Part shown: one piece after another, positions 15,383-26,400 of the stretch
Numbering within the stretch: position 1 is the stretch's first letter
Layout: every line of letters begins with the position of its first letter
Assembly (NCBI GenBank): GCA_003246295.1
Contig: QKAS01000072.1
Span: 26,085-90,084 of the forward strand
DNA: 64,000 nucleotides
Source: Clostridia bacterium
GTDB lineage: Bacteria; Bacillota; Clostridia; Lachnospirales; Lachnospiraceae
Direction: 5' to 3'
The notes under the pieces: model-generated
Database searches by the model: none
The model's input: only the letters and a program-made list of their open reading frames with translations
What the model was told of the DNA's origin: nothing
Program-made: the position numbers and the translations under genes

Positions 15383-18058
15383 TTATTTCTCCATTTCCAC
15401 CATTAATATTAATGTAAATTCCGGACAGATAACCTTTCCCAATCTATATTCCTGCTCTGTGCTCTCTTTTTCTTTTGCCAACTGTAATAGCTTATGTTGT
15501 TTAATATTATCAATTCCAATATGCTCTGCTGCTTCTGTTCGAATTTTCAGTGCATACATATACTTACGATACTTTTCTTCATTACGTTTTTCTATATCCC
15601 GTGTGAGTTCCAAAAAAGTATCATAAGTAAACTCTTGTGCCGATTTTGATAATTCCTTATATATTGCTTCCGTTAATTTTGAACCTGCTTTAACTGTAAT
15701 ATGTTTGTGTTCATCAAGAAAAGCTTCCCATATCCTTTTCCCTGCTAAAGGTCTCAATACCCCTTCTTTATTAATAAAAATAGGTATAACTCGTTTTCCA
15801 TGTTCATGTTCTGATACAGAAAGTTTCCAAAGCATGAAGTAACCCTCTTCATTCGAAAAATCTTCTATTGAAGCACTTATCACAGGTGTGTTCCTATCTT
15901 GTATAATATTTCTATTTAAATGCTTTATAATTAAGCTATCATTTATTCCGTAGTTATCTATTGCCAAATATGGATTTCCTTTGAGATTTTCATAGTAGGT
16001 AACCATCAAACGTAAGGCTTTATCTAAATCAAAACTATTTTCTTTACCTATCAAAGCTTTTAAATCTTTTTCTTCCTTTATTAAATCCTTTACCGCAATA
16101 GACTGTTGGATTTGCTTCTTTAAATCTTTTTCAATTGGAGCCACATTTACATCAATATACTTTGGATCACGTACAGAGCTCATATATGCATCTGTATAAT
16201 TCACTTCTGTGGTCTCACTATCAAGTACATCCGAATACTTATCAATTCCTATTTCCTCTAGTATCACAGATAGTTTTTCTTCTAATACGTCTCTTACTCT
16301 GCTCTCAATCGTATCAGCTAACACAAAGTTATAAACCATAACATCTCTTTGCTGTCCAATACGATCTACCCTACCAATCCTTTGTTCTATTTTCATAGGA
16401 TTCCATGGTAAATCAAAATTAATGACGCAATTAGAAAATTGTAGATTAAGACCTTCTCCACCCGCATCCGTTGAAATCAAGACGTCTGATTTTTGCTTAA
16501 ATTTCTTTAGCACTTCATTTCTCTCGTCCATATTCATACTACCATTTAAGATGGAAACCTCATATTCTTGTTCTTCTAACAATCGTTTTAAATAATCCTG
16601 TGTTGCAACAAACTCTGTAAAAATGATAACCTTTTGTTGATTATCTCGCATAAATAGTTCCTCAAGAATTTCAATCAAAGGCTCTATTTTTACATCTGAG
16701 TGCTGATATTCTGCTTGTTGCGCTACTGAAATAATCCCTTGTAACTGGTTTATTTCATCTTTTACATCAACTGACATAGCTAACAAAGCATCATCCATAT
16801 TCTCTTCCAATTCCATTTCAGCAAATTCTTCTTCGGTCATGGATTGATAGCGCATAGCTTGTTCTTCTAATATTTGAACACGTCGTTTCATACTACCATG
16901 TATTGCAGCTGTACTACTTGAAACAAGTCTTTGCATCATGATTAACAAAAATACAAACCACATATTTTTGCCTCTGCTACGCATAGCTTTATTATAATTT
17001 TTCGAAACATAGTCGGATACAAGTTCATACATTTTCTGTTGTAGTGAATGTTTTTCATCCCAATGTAATTCTACAATATGTGTACTTCTATGCTTAAACA
17101 ACTTATTTCCGTTGTTATCGATTGCTTCTCTTTTTTCTGTGCGAATAATGTAAGGCGCAACCTGCTCCTTGACTACAGCCTTCATACTTGGAAACGCTTT
17201 TTCATCTACTAAACGAACCAAACGCAAGAAAGGTTCCGTCTTTCCATTATGTGGCGTTGCTGTTAATAATAACAAATACGGACTGGCATCTGCTAACAAT
17301 TTCCCAAGCTTATATCTAGCAACCTCTCCAGAACTTCCAGCTACTCTATGTGCTTCATCTATAATGATTGCATCCCATCCACTATTAATGATGGAGTAAA
17401 TTCTCTCTTCATTATATCTATCAATCTTCTCTTGTGTCCAACCAGCTCTCTTATCTAAAGGCTTAATTGCATCCATTGGTGAAATCACTTGATCAAACTG
17501 ACCATATACATCTTCATTATCTGTAATCTTTCTAATTGTATCATAATCCTCTGGTAGTATTACATGGAACTTCTCATCAAATTTTTCTTGCATTTCCTGC
17601 TTCCATTGTGTTACGAGTCCTGTCGGGCATACGATTAGCACTCTTTTAACTAAACCTCTTGTTTTTAATTCTTTTATAGTCAATCCTGCTTCAATAGTCT
17701 TACCAAGTCCAACTTCATCTGCTAAAATATAACGTACATTATTAGTTGACATCACTTTATTAAGAACATGAAGCTGATGTGGTAGTGGTATAATGCCACT
17801 TGATAAATTAGACAAAATACCTTCTGCAGTTTCATTTTTGATTTTTTCTAGTAATGTAACATAACGCAGATAGCTTAAATCGAAATTATTAACTGTTTTT
17901 GCAATAGATAACTGTTCTTCCGGAACCATGTACACAGTTCCGCTTGTTGTGTGATATACCTTATATGAAACAAATCCCCATATATCACTTACTTCAAGAA
18001 CCTGTATTTGATCATTAATATTTGTATCAAAAGCATAGTCTCCTACAGCATACATCAT
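15383..18058 (-). CDS. brxHII: BREX type 3 helicase BrxHII (SNF2-like)
   Basis: An 891-residue superfamily 2 helicase. Motif I is ADEVGLGKTIEAG at about 113-125, motif II IIIDEAHRVAG, motif III LLLTATPHNGK. The C-terminal lobe has VLISTDAGGEGLNLQFSN and a PWNPMKIEQRIGRVDRIGQ arginine-finger motif. Length and motif set fit the BrxHII helicase that marks BREX type 3. It lies between the embedded GajB-like gene (14-base gap) and pglZ. All motifs appear intact, so it should be active. Confidence 0.88.
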   Translation of the reverse strand: MMYAVGDYAFDTNINDQIQVLEVSDIWGFVSYKVYHTTSGTVYMVPEEQLSIAKTVNNFDLSYLRYVTLLEKIKNETAEGILSNLSSGIIPLPHQLHVLNKVMSTNNVRYILADEVGLGKTIEAGLTIKELKTRGLVKRVLIVCPTGLVTQWKQEMQEKFDEKFHVILPEDYDTIRKITDNEDVYGQFDQVISPMDAIKPLDKRAGWTQEKIDRYNEERIYSIINSGWDAIIIDEAHRVAGSSGEVARYKLGKLLADASPYLLLLTATPHNGKTEPFLRLVRLVDEKAFPSMKAVVKEQVAPYIIRTEKREAIDNNGNKLFKHRSTHIVELHWDEKHSLQQKMYELVSDYVSKNYNKAMRSRGKNMWFVFLLIMMQRLVSSSTAAIHGSMKRRVQILEEQAMRYQSMTEEEFAEMELEENMDDALLAMSVDVKDEINQLQGIISVAQQAEYQHSDVKIEPLIEILEELFMRDNQQKVIIFTEFVATQDYLKRLLEEQEYEVSILNGSMNMDERNEVLKKFKQKSDVLISTDAGGEGLNLQFSNCVINFDLPWNPMKIEQRIGRVDRIGQQRDVMVYNFVLADTIESRVRDVLEEKLSVILEEIGIDKYSDVLDSETTEVNYTDAYMSSVRDPKYIDVNVAPIEKDLKKQIQQSIAVKDLIKEEKDLKALIGKENSFDLDKALRLMVTYYENLKGNPYLAIDNYGINDSLIIKHLNRNIIQDRNTPVISASIEDFSNEEGYFMLWKLSVSEHEHGKRVIPIFINKEGVLRPLAGKRIWEAFLDEHKHITVKAGSKLTEAIYKELSKSAQEFTYDTFLELTRDIEKRNEEKYRKYMYALKIRTEAAEHIGIDNIKQHKLLQLAKEKESTEQEYRLGKVICPEFTLILMVEMEK

Positions 18059-18072
18059 CTGTTCCTCTTTTC

Positions 18073-19197
18073 CTAAGCTTGGTAATATCCTACAACAATT
18101 TTCGTTTCACCAAGTAACAATTCTACCTCTTTAAAAGCTTCTGGCAGGCAATATTTTAATTGTACGATTGCCAAGCTATACTTTGGTCTTGTAACACCAA
18201 CATAATATTTACTTGGTGATGTTAATGGTATTCCTTTTAAAAATTTATCAAAAACGCCATTAGAATACATCAACACTCTATCAAAAGTCATTCCTTTACA
18301 TTCTCCAAAGTTTAAGGAGTGGTAGTTTCCTGTATCTGTTTTAACATCATATTTTAAAACAGTGGGGCGAAAATATTGATAATATACATCTATATCCTTT
18401 TCTTTAATAATGAATACTCCATCATGCCCCGTCACCTCATTCATACAAGTACACATACTATTGGAATTCGGATAAACATTATTAGCAAACTCACAGATAT
18501 CCTTATTAAACCTTCTACTACAATTGCTTTTTTCAATATTAATCAATCCTTTTGTTTCTAATCCAGCAAAAAAATCCCATATATTAACGCCTGATTTATT
18601 CCTATTTTTTTTCGCATTATGCGTTGTAAAGGTTGCCTGTTTATTATCGCCAACACAAACAAAATTCATATTAGATCTAATAAATGTCTCAATTAGTTCC
18701 AAATCATACCCCGCCATGTCTTGTACTTCATCTAAATATATGTGAGAATATATCTTTTCAAGTCGTTTAATCACTGCTCCCTGAGAAGCATTATTTAAAT
18801 AAATGGCAAGCTCACTAGCTTTGTTTGCACGAACATCTTTATTAGAATTCAAATAATACTTTTCCGTTCCCTTTTTACTATAATTAACAAATCCATACAT
18901 GTTGTTAAAATCAAGCGATCGTATCTGGTTTATTTCAACTAAGCAGCTTTGATAAGGTTTAATCAATTCAGAAAGCATAAAATGATACCATGAGCAAATT
19001 ACAACTTGTTTTGGCAAAATGCCAAAATTTTGTTTTTTCATTTCTTTCTCAATTGTTGCTACCCCTTTGTTTGTATAGGTAGTTATCAGAAGCTTTTTAT
19101 CTTCCGCTTCCCTAATTATTCCAAGAGCCTCATGGCAAATCCTCCATGTCTTTCCCGCTCCTGCTGCTGATACTTTAATTGAATTATTTAATGGCAT
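18073..19197 (-). CDS. Gabija GajB-like UvrD-family helicase
   Basis: A 374-residue superfamily 1 helicase: motif I SAAGAGKTW at 10-18, motif II YLDEVQDMAG, motif III VGDNKQATFTTH, motif IV-like NCSRRF, and YVGVTRPKYSLAIV near the end. It is shorter than typical GajB (near 500) but carries every core motif. Its start overlaps the end of the OLD-family nuclease gene by 14 bases, the usual gajA-gajB order. The pair sits inside the BREX operon between pglXI and brxHII. GajB is thought to sense DNA and cooperate with GajA. Identity is by motif and pairing. Confidence 0.75.
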   Translation of the reverse strand: MPLNNSIKVSAAGAGKTWRICHEALGIIREAEDKKLLITTYTNKGVATIEKEMKKQNFGILPKQVVICSWYHFMLSELIKPYQSCLVEINQIRSLDFNNMYGFVNYSKKGTEKYYLNSNKDVRANKASELAIYLNNASQGAVIKRLEKIYSHIYLDEVQDMAGYDLELIETFIRSNMNFVCVGDNKQATFTTHNAKKNRNKSGVNIWDFFAGLETKGLINIEKSNCSRRFNKDICEFANNVYPNSNSMCTCMNEVTGHDGVFIIKEKDIDVYYQYFRPTVLKYDVKTDTGNYHSLNFGECKGMTFDRVLMYSNGVFDKFLKGIPLTSPSKYYVGVTRPKYSLAIVQLKYCLPEAFKEVELLLGETKIVVGYYQA

Positions 19198-20800
19198 TTT
19201 TTATATACTCCGGATATTCAATCTTTTCTGCGTCTTCAAAAATACGCATTGTCCATTCAGTTTTATTATTAAGCATAAAACTCAATACCTCTTGCTTGGT
19301 CTTATTCTTCATAGAACCGCTCGCTGAAATAACTTTTCTGAAATTTTCTGTAGGTTCTCCCAATATACAATTTGCAGCAAGCACGCTTGGCTCTAAGGTG
19401 TTTAAAGTTTCATCTGCTTCGTAGAAAAATTCAATATAATCACTTGTTACATAGTCTTTATACTTTTGGTTAATATTTTCTTCGATATTTCCATCATTAT
19501 CAGTAACTACTTTAATTTTTTTCTTCATCATGATAGCAATGTCACAGTATCTTTTAAACGCCAGCGAATCAACAACAATTATATCTATACCATCCTCAAT
19601 TGGAAGCTTTTCTTTTGCATCATGGTAGGCTCGTTCTAGAACTAAATTATCTGCCGGTCCCTCTACCAAAATAACTTTTGCAGCAAGCACTAATCTCAAA
19701 GTATCATATCCTGGCAATTTTTGAAAATAACGTTTTGCCTCTTTATTTAGAGCCTTTAACTGTGCTGTCTTTCCTTGATATACCAGAATAAGATTATCTA
19801 AGCCCAATTTATTAGCCACATAACTACTATGTGTTGAAATAAATATCTGTTTACCTGTATTTTGCTGAACCTTCTTGATTAACTTTGTCATATTAGTATA
19901 AGAAAGATTATTCTCTGGTTCTTCTATTAGAATCATGTTAACTAGCTCTGCACTGTTTTTGATAGCCAATTCCATCTTTATAACATTTTGACTTCCAAAA
20001 CCCATATTCTCAAATGGTGTATCATCAACAACAATTGCCATTTGCTTTTTCCACTCATCCATATCTTCTTCTTTTAAATCAATTGAAATAGCATGGTTTG
20101 CTATATGTACATTACTTCGTACGCTCTCATTTAATTTTTTCACTGTCTCATTTGTATGAAAATCATTTTTGCTTTTCCTATAGGCTGTTGTTAGATCCAG
20201 CTGTTCTTGCGATGACAAATAGGTTGTAATATTTTCCGCAACAAACTTGTCAACCATATAGGAATAATCTTTTCTTGTTGTATCAATAAATACCATCTTA
20301 AATGGAGAATATCGGAACACCACTGAACTCCCATTAAAGTATTTGCAATCAACCTTATAAAACTCAACCGGAATGTCGTAAATTTCGTTTTTAGCAAGCA
20401 TCTGTTTATATGCATTCTCATATTCAGGATTAAAAGATACCACTACTCTGATTCCGGGGCAATCTGTCCCATCATCGTTATTTTTCCCGGTATAAATTGC
20501 ATCTCCGTCTGGCAAGCAATATGCTTCAAAAACCATCATTGGTGGTTCCAATACAGCTGGAAATTTTGTTAAAGCTTCAATATATTTCTTGCGCACTATC
20601 GAATTAAATAAATTTGCCTTTATCTGTCTATCAAAGGCATATCCATTCAATTTACCGGAAGTCACTATACTAATAGCCTCTAATATTGTACTTTTCCCCG
20701 AATCATTTTCTCCAACAAATATATTTGTTCCAGGATTTAGTTCAATCGCTGTAGAATGAATCGACTTATAATTTTGTACCTTGAGTTTTTGAATTATCAC
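19184..20800 (-). CDS. Gabija GajA-like OLD-family ATPase/TOPRIM nuclease
   Basis: A 538-residue protein with an N-terminal ABC-type ATPase (Walker A GENDSGKST at 30-38, FGSQNVIKMELAI signature region, Walker B ILIEEPENNLS, THSSYVANKL). A C-terminal TOPRIM domain follows (VILVEGPADNLVLERAY with the catalytic Glu, then VVTDNDGN with the paired acids). This is the OLD-family layout of GajA, a DNA-nicking nuclease restrained by nucleotides. Length is close to GajA. It overlaps the GajB-like gene and lies 97 bases downstream of pglXI, nested in the BREX operon. A PARIS-type AriA is less likely because nuclease and ATPase are in one chain. Confidence 0.78.
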   Translation of the reverse strand: MIIQKLKVQNYKSIHSTAIELNPGTNIFVGENDSGKSTILEAISIVTSGKLNGYAFDRQIKANLFNSIVRKKYIEALTKFPAVLEPPMMVFEAYCLPDGDAIYTGKNNDDGTDCPGIRVVVSFNPEYENAYKQMLAKNEIYDIPVEFYKVDCKYFNGSSVVFRYSPFKMVFIDTTRKDYSYMVDKFVAENITTYLSSQEQLDLTTAYRKSKNDFHTNETVKKLNESVRSNVHIANHAISIDLKEEDMDEWKKQMAIVVDDTPFENMGFGSQNVIKMELAIKNSAELVNMILIEEPENNLSYTNMTKLIKKVQQNTGKQIFISTHSSYVANKLGLDNLILVYQGKTAQLKALNKEAKRYFQKLPGYDTLRLVLAAKVILVEGPADNLVLERAYHDAKEKLPIEDGIDIIVVDSLAFKRYCDIAIMMKKKIKVVTDNDGNIEENINQKYKDYVTSDYIEFFYEADETLNTLEPSVLAANCILGEPTENFRKVISASGSMKNKTKQEVLSFMLNNKTEWTMRIFEDAEKIEYPEYIKNAIK

Positions 20801-20897
20801 ACTTACACCTCATACAAATAAAATTCTATTTAGCATTATCATCTAATTGATTATATTATTTATAGTGACAAACTTTTTCTAGATATCTATGGTATTT

Positions 20898-23441
20898 TTA
20901 TATTCTTCCCAAACTAATATCATAATACATAAGCAATTTATCATCCTCTTGTATTACGCTTTCAGGCAAACGGTCAGCTATATCTACAATGAGCTGATAC
21001 TGTTTATCTATCCACAATTTTGCAAATCCTGCTCGAATTGCTTCTGCCCTAAAAGATTTCAATTTACCTTTAGTTGCCATATAACCTTCAAATTCTTTAA
21101 GTAACTTCTTCTCTCGCAATCTTACAACATCTGCTTCTTTTGTAACATCTGGAATGTACCATCTTCCATCCATATCTACTAAGAAATTTTCTTCTAATAA
21201 AATAAATAGTTCTGGTATTTCTTCATACTTATCAACAGCCTTTATTTCTTTCATGAATTTTGGCTGTAATTCCGAATACGTCTGACGATTATCCAGTTGC
21301 TGATACAACCATGCAATCGCAGATTTTTCATTTGTCACAAACATTTCAAATTGGATTGGTTCAATATCATTTAATATTCGAGCCGTATCATATTCATTTA
21401 CTTGATCTGATAAAAAATACATTCCATCTCTTTTTAAAAATTTTTCATCTAATCCTTTATAAAAATCAGTGGCATCTAACGGAACTGAAAATCCATTCAT
21501 AATATGATAAGCAACCATTCTATCAAAAAGTAAATACGGTTGTCTTTCAGCTATCAGTTCAATTTTATCATCTTTTATAACTGTAATTGGTAAATTCGAT
21601 AAATGCTGTTGAACAAACGTCCATGCTGATTCTTGATTTCCCTCCAGATTGCGCATCCTTTTGCAAAAACTATCTTTTGGTTTGTATACAGAAATTACCA
21701 AATCTTGTTTCACGGCGGAGGTTGTTGTTGTTTGCTTGAAACTTCCTTGTTGTTTATCTAGAGTTCTAACATCAGCGACAATAAATCCAGCCCTATTTAA
21801 TGCCTCTTGAATCGCATTCCATACTGCATTTTTTGAATTATGAAATTCCACCGTCATCCATCTATTCGGCTTTAATATTCTATAGTACTCTTTAAAGCAT
21901 TGCGTCATTAAATTTTGATATTCTAAAATCCCCTTGTGCTGTTCTTTGTTAATAATAGCTTCTGATTCGTTTTGTGTAACAACTTTTCCCCAACACTCCC
22001 ACAAGAAATTCAGTTCTGAATAATTCAAATTGTCACCAAATGGAGGGTCTGTAAAAATATAATCAATGCAATTATCTTTAATATTTTTTTGGTTTGTGAG
22101 TGAGGCAGTATTAATTAAGACATTTTTATTCTGCTTAATTTTACGAAAAACTTTACACGAAGCAATTACTTTATTATTAATAGCTTCAAGAATCGGTCTT
22201 TCTGCACAAATACTTGGAACATAGAATGTTCCAGTAACTGCACCAAATGCAAAAGTTCCACCACCATTTAGTAATCTTCCAATATTCACCTTTACCAGTT
22301 TTGTTCCATATGACATGGAACCTCTTATTGCAGAGTATAATGCTAATTTTTCATCCTGTTCAAGTTTACCTGCCTCTGAAAAGATATAGCTCAAAATCGC
22401 TAAATTTCTTTTTGAATAAAACTGATGTACATGGGTTATGCCTATTTTATCATTCCTTCTTGCCTCCCCACCTTCACACATTCTACTAGATGGATACCAA
22501 TCATCAATTTTCATATTTTGAATTTTTTCAAATAATTTTAAATCATATTCATCTGGAACCTTATCAAACCTCGACCCATTATATGAATAATTGATGAGTA
22601 CGGGAACTTGCTTTGATATTTTAACAACGTCTCCTATGGCATCATCATAATACATTTCATATGCATGATCACACTCACGCTTTGTGATTTCATATCCACA
22701 CTTTAAACATTTGCAATCTTTTTTTTGCATTTTTTGTTCAACATCAACTGTAACATCCCAATACGAGAATTCGTTTCCACATTCAGGGCAGATGAAAATG
22801 TCTGACCAAACAGTGTAATTAGTAATTCCTTTAAGCTCATTCGACAAATCATGATATGTGGAGTACATCCATCTGTACTTATTATCTGCCTTTTTAAAAA
22901 TTTCGTCCCACCTTTTTTCAAATAAATCAATGTTGTCCACAGAATTATTGTAGTTATAAGAAATAAAAGTTGCCGCTGGAGATAAATCATTCAGAAGTGC
23001 TTTTCTTTCTCCCCAATTATCTCTTATGGTTTCAAATTCAAACATTTGTTGCAATTCCAAACTATCACTTCCACACATTTGGGCTGCCACACCAGTCATA
23101 CCTGTACCGCAAAATCCATCAAAAATCAAATCATTTTTCTTTGTATAATGAAGAATATACCGCATGATAGCCTTATACGGAACTTTCGTGTGGTAGTTTT
23201 GCATATTGTAAATCGGGTCATTCTTTCCTTCACTTACATCAGCTGCAAATGGTTCTTTATGATAATCATCAGTTTCCTCATCGTATGGTGTCCCATTCTC
23301 CTGAATAAATTGTTCAATAAATGGATTTGGACAAGCAGTATAATAAGGTGGATTTGAAAGCGCAATGATGTCTTCATCCTTCGCAATCGGGAATCCTTCT
23401 ATATCCCTTACTTTATCTAAATCTTCTTTTGTCAGTTTCAT
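20898..23441 (-). CDS. pglXI: BREX type 3 DNA methyltransferase PglXI
   Basis: An 847-residue adenine-type DNA methyltransferase. ALSNPPYYTACPNPF near residue 30 and DPPFGDNLNYSELNF in the middle are target-base pocket motifs, and FDGFCGTGMTG at 107-117 is the AdoMet-binding motif. A zinc-finger insert (CPECGNEF ... CKCLKCGYEI) lies near residue 220. BREX methyltransferases modify a non-palindromic hexamer on the host chromosome so that self DNA is spared. The size and the single methylase beside brxC match PglXI of type 3. It starts nine bases after the brxC stop. Confidence 0.88.
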   Translation of the reverse strand: MKLTKEDLDKVRDIEGFPIAKDEDIIALSNPPYYTACPNPFIEQFIQENGTPYDEETDDYHKEPFAADVSEGKNDPIYNMQNYHTKVPYKAIMRYILHYTKKNDLIFDGFCGTGMTGVAAQMCGSDSLELQQMFEFETIRDNWGERKALLNDLSPAATFISYNYNNSVDNIDLFEKRWDEIFKKADNKYRWMYSTYHDLSNELKGITNYTVWSDIFICPECGNEFSYWDVTVDVEQKMQKKDCKCLKCGYEITKRECDHAYEMYYDDAIGDVVKISKQVPVLINYSYNGSRFDKVPDEYDLKLFEKIQNMKIDDWYPSSRMCEGGEARRNDKIGITHVHQFYSKRNLAILSYIFSEAGKLEQDEKLALYSAIRGSMSYGTKLVKVNIGRLLNGGGTFAFGAVTGTFYVPSICAERPILEAINNKVIASCKVFRKIKQNKNVLINTASLTNQKNIKDNCIDYIFTDPPFGDNLNYSELNFLWECWGKVVTQNESEAIINKEQHKGILEYQNLMTQCFKEYYRILKPNRWMTVEFHNSKNAVWNAIQEALNRAGFIVADVRTLDKQQGSFKQTTTTSAVKQDLVISVYKPKDSFCKRMRNLEGNQESAWTFVQQHLSNLPITVIKDDKIELIAERQPYLLFDRMVAYHIMNGFSVPLDATDFYKGLDEKFLKRDGMYFLSDQVNEYDTARILNDIEPIQFEMFVTNEKSAIAWLYQQLDNRQTYSELQPKFMKEIKAVDKYEEIPELFILLEENFLVDMDGRWYIPDVTKEADVVRLREKKLLKEFEGYMATKGKLKSFRAEAIRAGFAKLWIDKQYQLIVDIADRLPESVIQEDDKLLMYYDISLGRI

Positions 23442-23450
23442 AACTGCCTC

Positions 23451-26400
23451 CTATCGTTTCACAATAATACGAAGTTTCTCTATATCTTTTCCTGTGGTAT
23501 ATGTTGCAAGAACACTGTCTAATTTCTGTTTGAACGTTTTCACATCACATGGACCAAGTGCATCTAAGTCATCAATCAGTTTATCTGCTGAGATTGAAAT
23601 TGGTTCAAAACCTTCTAATAAAGCTGTTATTGCACTAATAAAAAATCCATCTATTTTTTCAGGCAATGTTTTAGAGTCAACAAATTCTTTAACGGCTTTT
23701 CCTTGCTCCGCACTTAAATACCTTTCCTGCTCTAAAACTAATGGATCAGAAATCGTATTTATAAGAGTTGTTGTCCACTCTCCGACTAATGCTTCTATAC
23801 GGTCTTCAACCTCGTCTAGTTTTCCCTTGACTAAGGTATCCGTACCTCCAATCACAAAACCACATTTCGTGCACATATGAGATTTTTGTAACATATCTGG
23901 TGTCAATTCATAGCAAATCTTTAAGCCTGCCAAATCATTTTCGATTGCGTCTAACTTACTGGCTGAGAATATAGATATCGCTTTTAATTTTTTTAAATTC
24001 GCAAGTTTTGATGAACTCTGTATTTCTCCCTTTTTCTTAGCATCATTAATTCCAAGACGTTTCTTATTATGATCCTCATAATATAAGTCTATGTATTCTT
24101 TTTTAACCTTTGCTAAGCTATCATTTACATCATTCGCTAGAGCTTCACCACACATTTCTGTTGGTATACTATCTCGAATTTTTCTAAATGCTTCCTTGGC
24201 TATCTCTAACTCACCTTTAAAAGCAGCTCCTAATTCAATACATTCTAAGTTAACCATATAATTCACACTTGAATTACATGCCACCATGAACTCCGCATAT
24301 TCCATTATTGTTTTTACAGATTTGATATCTGCATCTATTTTTTCCAGTTGCTCCATCGTGTAATTAAAATTATTTAATTTTGCAGGAGTGTTAAATCTAG
24401 TAGCAAAATTACCAAACATCTCTAACACGTTAGAAGCCGCCTTTTTATATTCTTCGGCAATATGTTCTGATAGTAATGGTTCTCCCCAAAGGCTAAATTC
24501 ATCATTTAATTTGCTTTTTGCTTTCACTGCAAGGTTTGATATCCCACATGTTTTATCTAGCAATTGAGCTAAACCAGCCTCTCTTTGTGATGGATTATTA
24601 ATTAGTCCGGCTGATAAATCAAATATCTCAAAAAGCTTAATTAATTCAGAAATCTGTATATCCTTAGGTTTGGAAATATATTTGAATTCATAAATGTCCG
24701 TCATCGCAGTTTTTGGTATACTATCCAGGTTTGAAGCAGTCAATGTTGCTCCATTCTTTAAAGTCATTATGATATTACCAGAATACACTAATGCTAAATA
24801 TACAATAGGTAGCATTGCGTAGCTAATCTTAAACTTTTTATCAACATATCCATCAAAACACTCAGAATAAATGTCGCTAAAATTCAAAACCGCTCCAGCT
24901 GGTCTCTTATCTAACTCTTGAATATAATATTGTGCATATTTAGACGCATTTACTGTAACCTTATCTCCATTGATCAGATTAAAGCTTTCTATCAAATTAT
25001 TTGCCTGCAAATTTTTTCTTCCAGCGAACCAATCAAAACCAGCTCTAACTGTATCTGCGTGATTTTTCTGTGTAATGATAGTCTTAAACTTAGGCATCTC
25101 AGGATATAAAGCCGTAAAGTATTCATCAAAACAAACGGAAGATACCAAATCCATAGTTTCTTTAAATGGATTTGAGCTTTTATAGCTACTTCCCATTATT
25201 TCCATTAACTGCTTGCTTACTCCTTTATAAATCACATTAAAACAGGTGATCTTATTTTCACTCAAGAAATGAGTTAATTTCTTTCTAAATATCTGTGCCT
25301 TTGTCTGATAAGCATTTTTATTTTTTTCTTCTGCCAGATCTCTCATAATAAGAGCTGCCGCAAACAATTTCAAAGTATTTTTGAATTCATCATTTGGCTT
25401 GAATAGGAAGAACACTTCATCTTCTTTCTTCTCGTCTGTATAAGTATCATTTCCATATGGTGGAATAAAATAAATATAATAATCTTCTGGTGGTTGCGCG
25501 GTAGGTCTTGCTTCTGGCGTGCCCAGAAAAAGATATCCTCTTCTAAATATATTGTGACTATTCCAATTCAAAGTATGCTCATAGATTTTAAAGTTAGTAA
25601 CATATTCTTTTTCATCCCAGTCAAGGCATGAATATAAAACTTCAAAGTAATAATTATTAAGACTATCATCATCTACGATTGCGGCTCTTTGAGTTATTTT
25701 TTCATCATAATCAACATCCTTTTTTAAATCTAAATAGTATTGTCCATTATCTGCATTGTGCTCTATAAACTGACCACTCACAGTAGTCATTATATCCTTT
25801 AAAACTGTTTGCACAATTGATTGTAATGTATCAGAACTTTGATCAGGCATTCCCATCAAGTATAAACACAAATCATCTCTAAGATTTTCAGCCGTTAGAC
25901 CTGCCATAATACTAATATCACCAGTTGTTAATCTATGTACACTTAATGCATTGATTATATTAAGCGCCAGTGACTTATATAATTTTTTAGGAAAGGAGCG
26001 ATTAATTATATCTTCAAGCATTCCACTTTTCTCGACAACTTCTTTAATATTGACATCTGTACGATATCCCATGTTCTCTTTTATAAAACTCCAATAACTA
26101 TCAAAAGAAATGATACCCGGAGCTTCATCAGTTACTTCGTCTTCTAATCTTCGCTTAATGATTTCGGAAATATTTTTCAAAATATGTCGATTTTCAATAA
26201 TATAAATCTTATTGAACACATCAATGTAAGAAGGATGAATCGGAAATAATTCAACATATTCTTCCATTCGTTCTGACATATTGGTATACAAATTGCAGAA
26301 CCCTTGTAAATGTTCTCTAATTAAAGCTTTTTGCTCTTCTGTCTTTTTCAAAATACGTTCTGACACTACAAAAGCCGTATCCTCTTTACGAATAATTACC

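Noticed and set aside
18073..20800. Overcoming lysogenization (OLD) gene pair as a prophage remnant
   Set aside because: There are no phage structural or replication genes nearby, and overlap with a UvrD-like helicase fits Gabija better.
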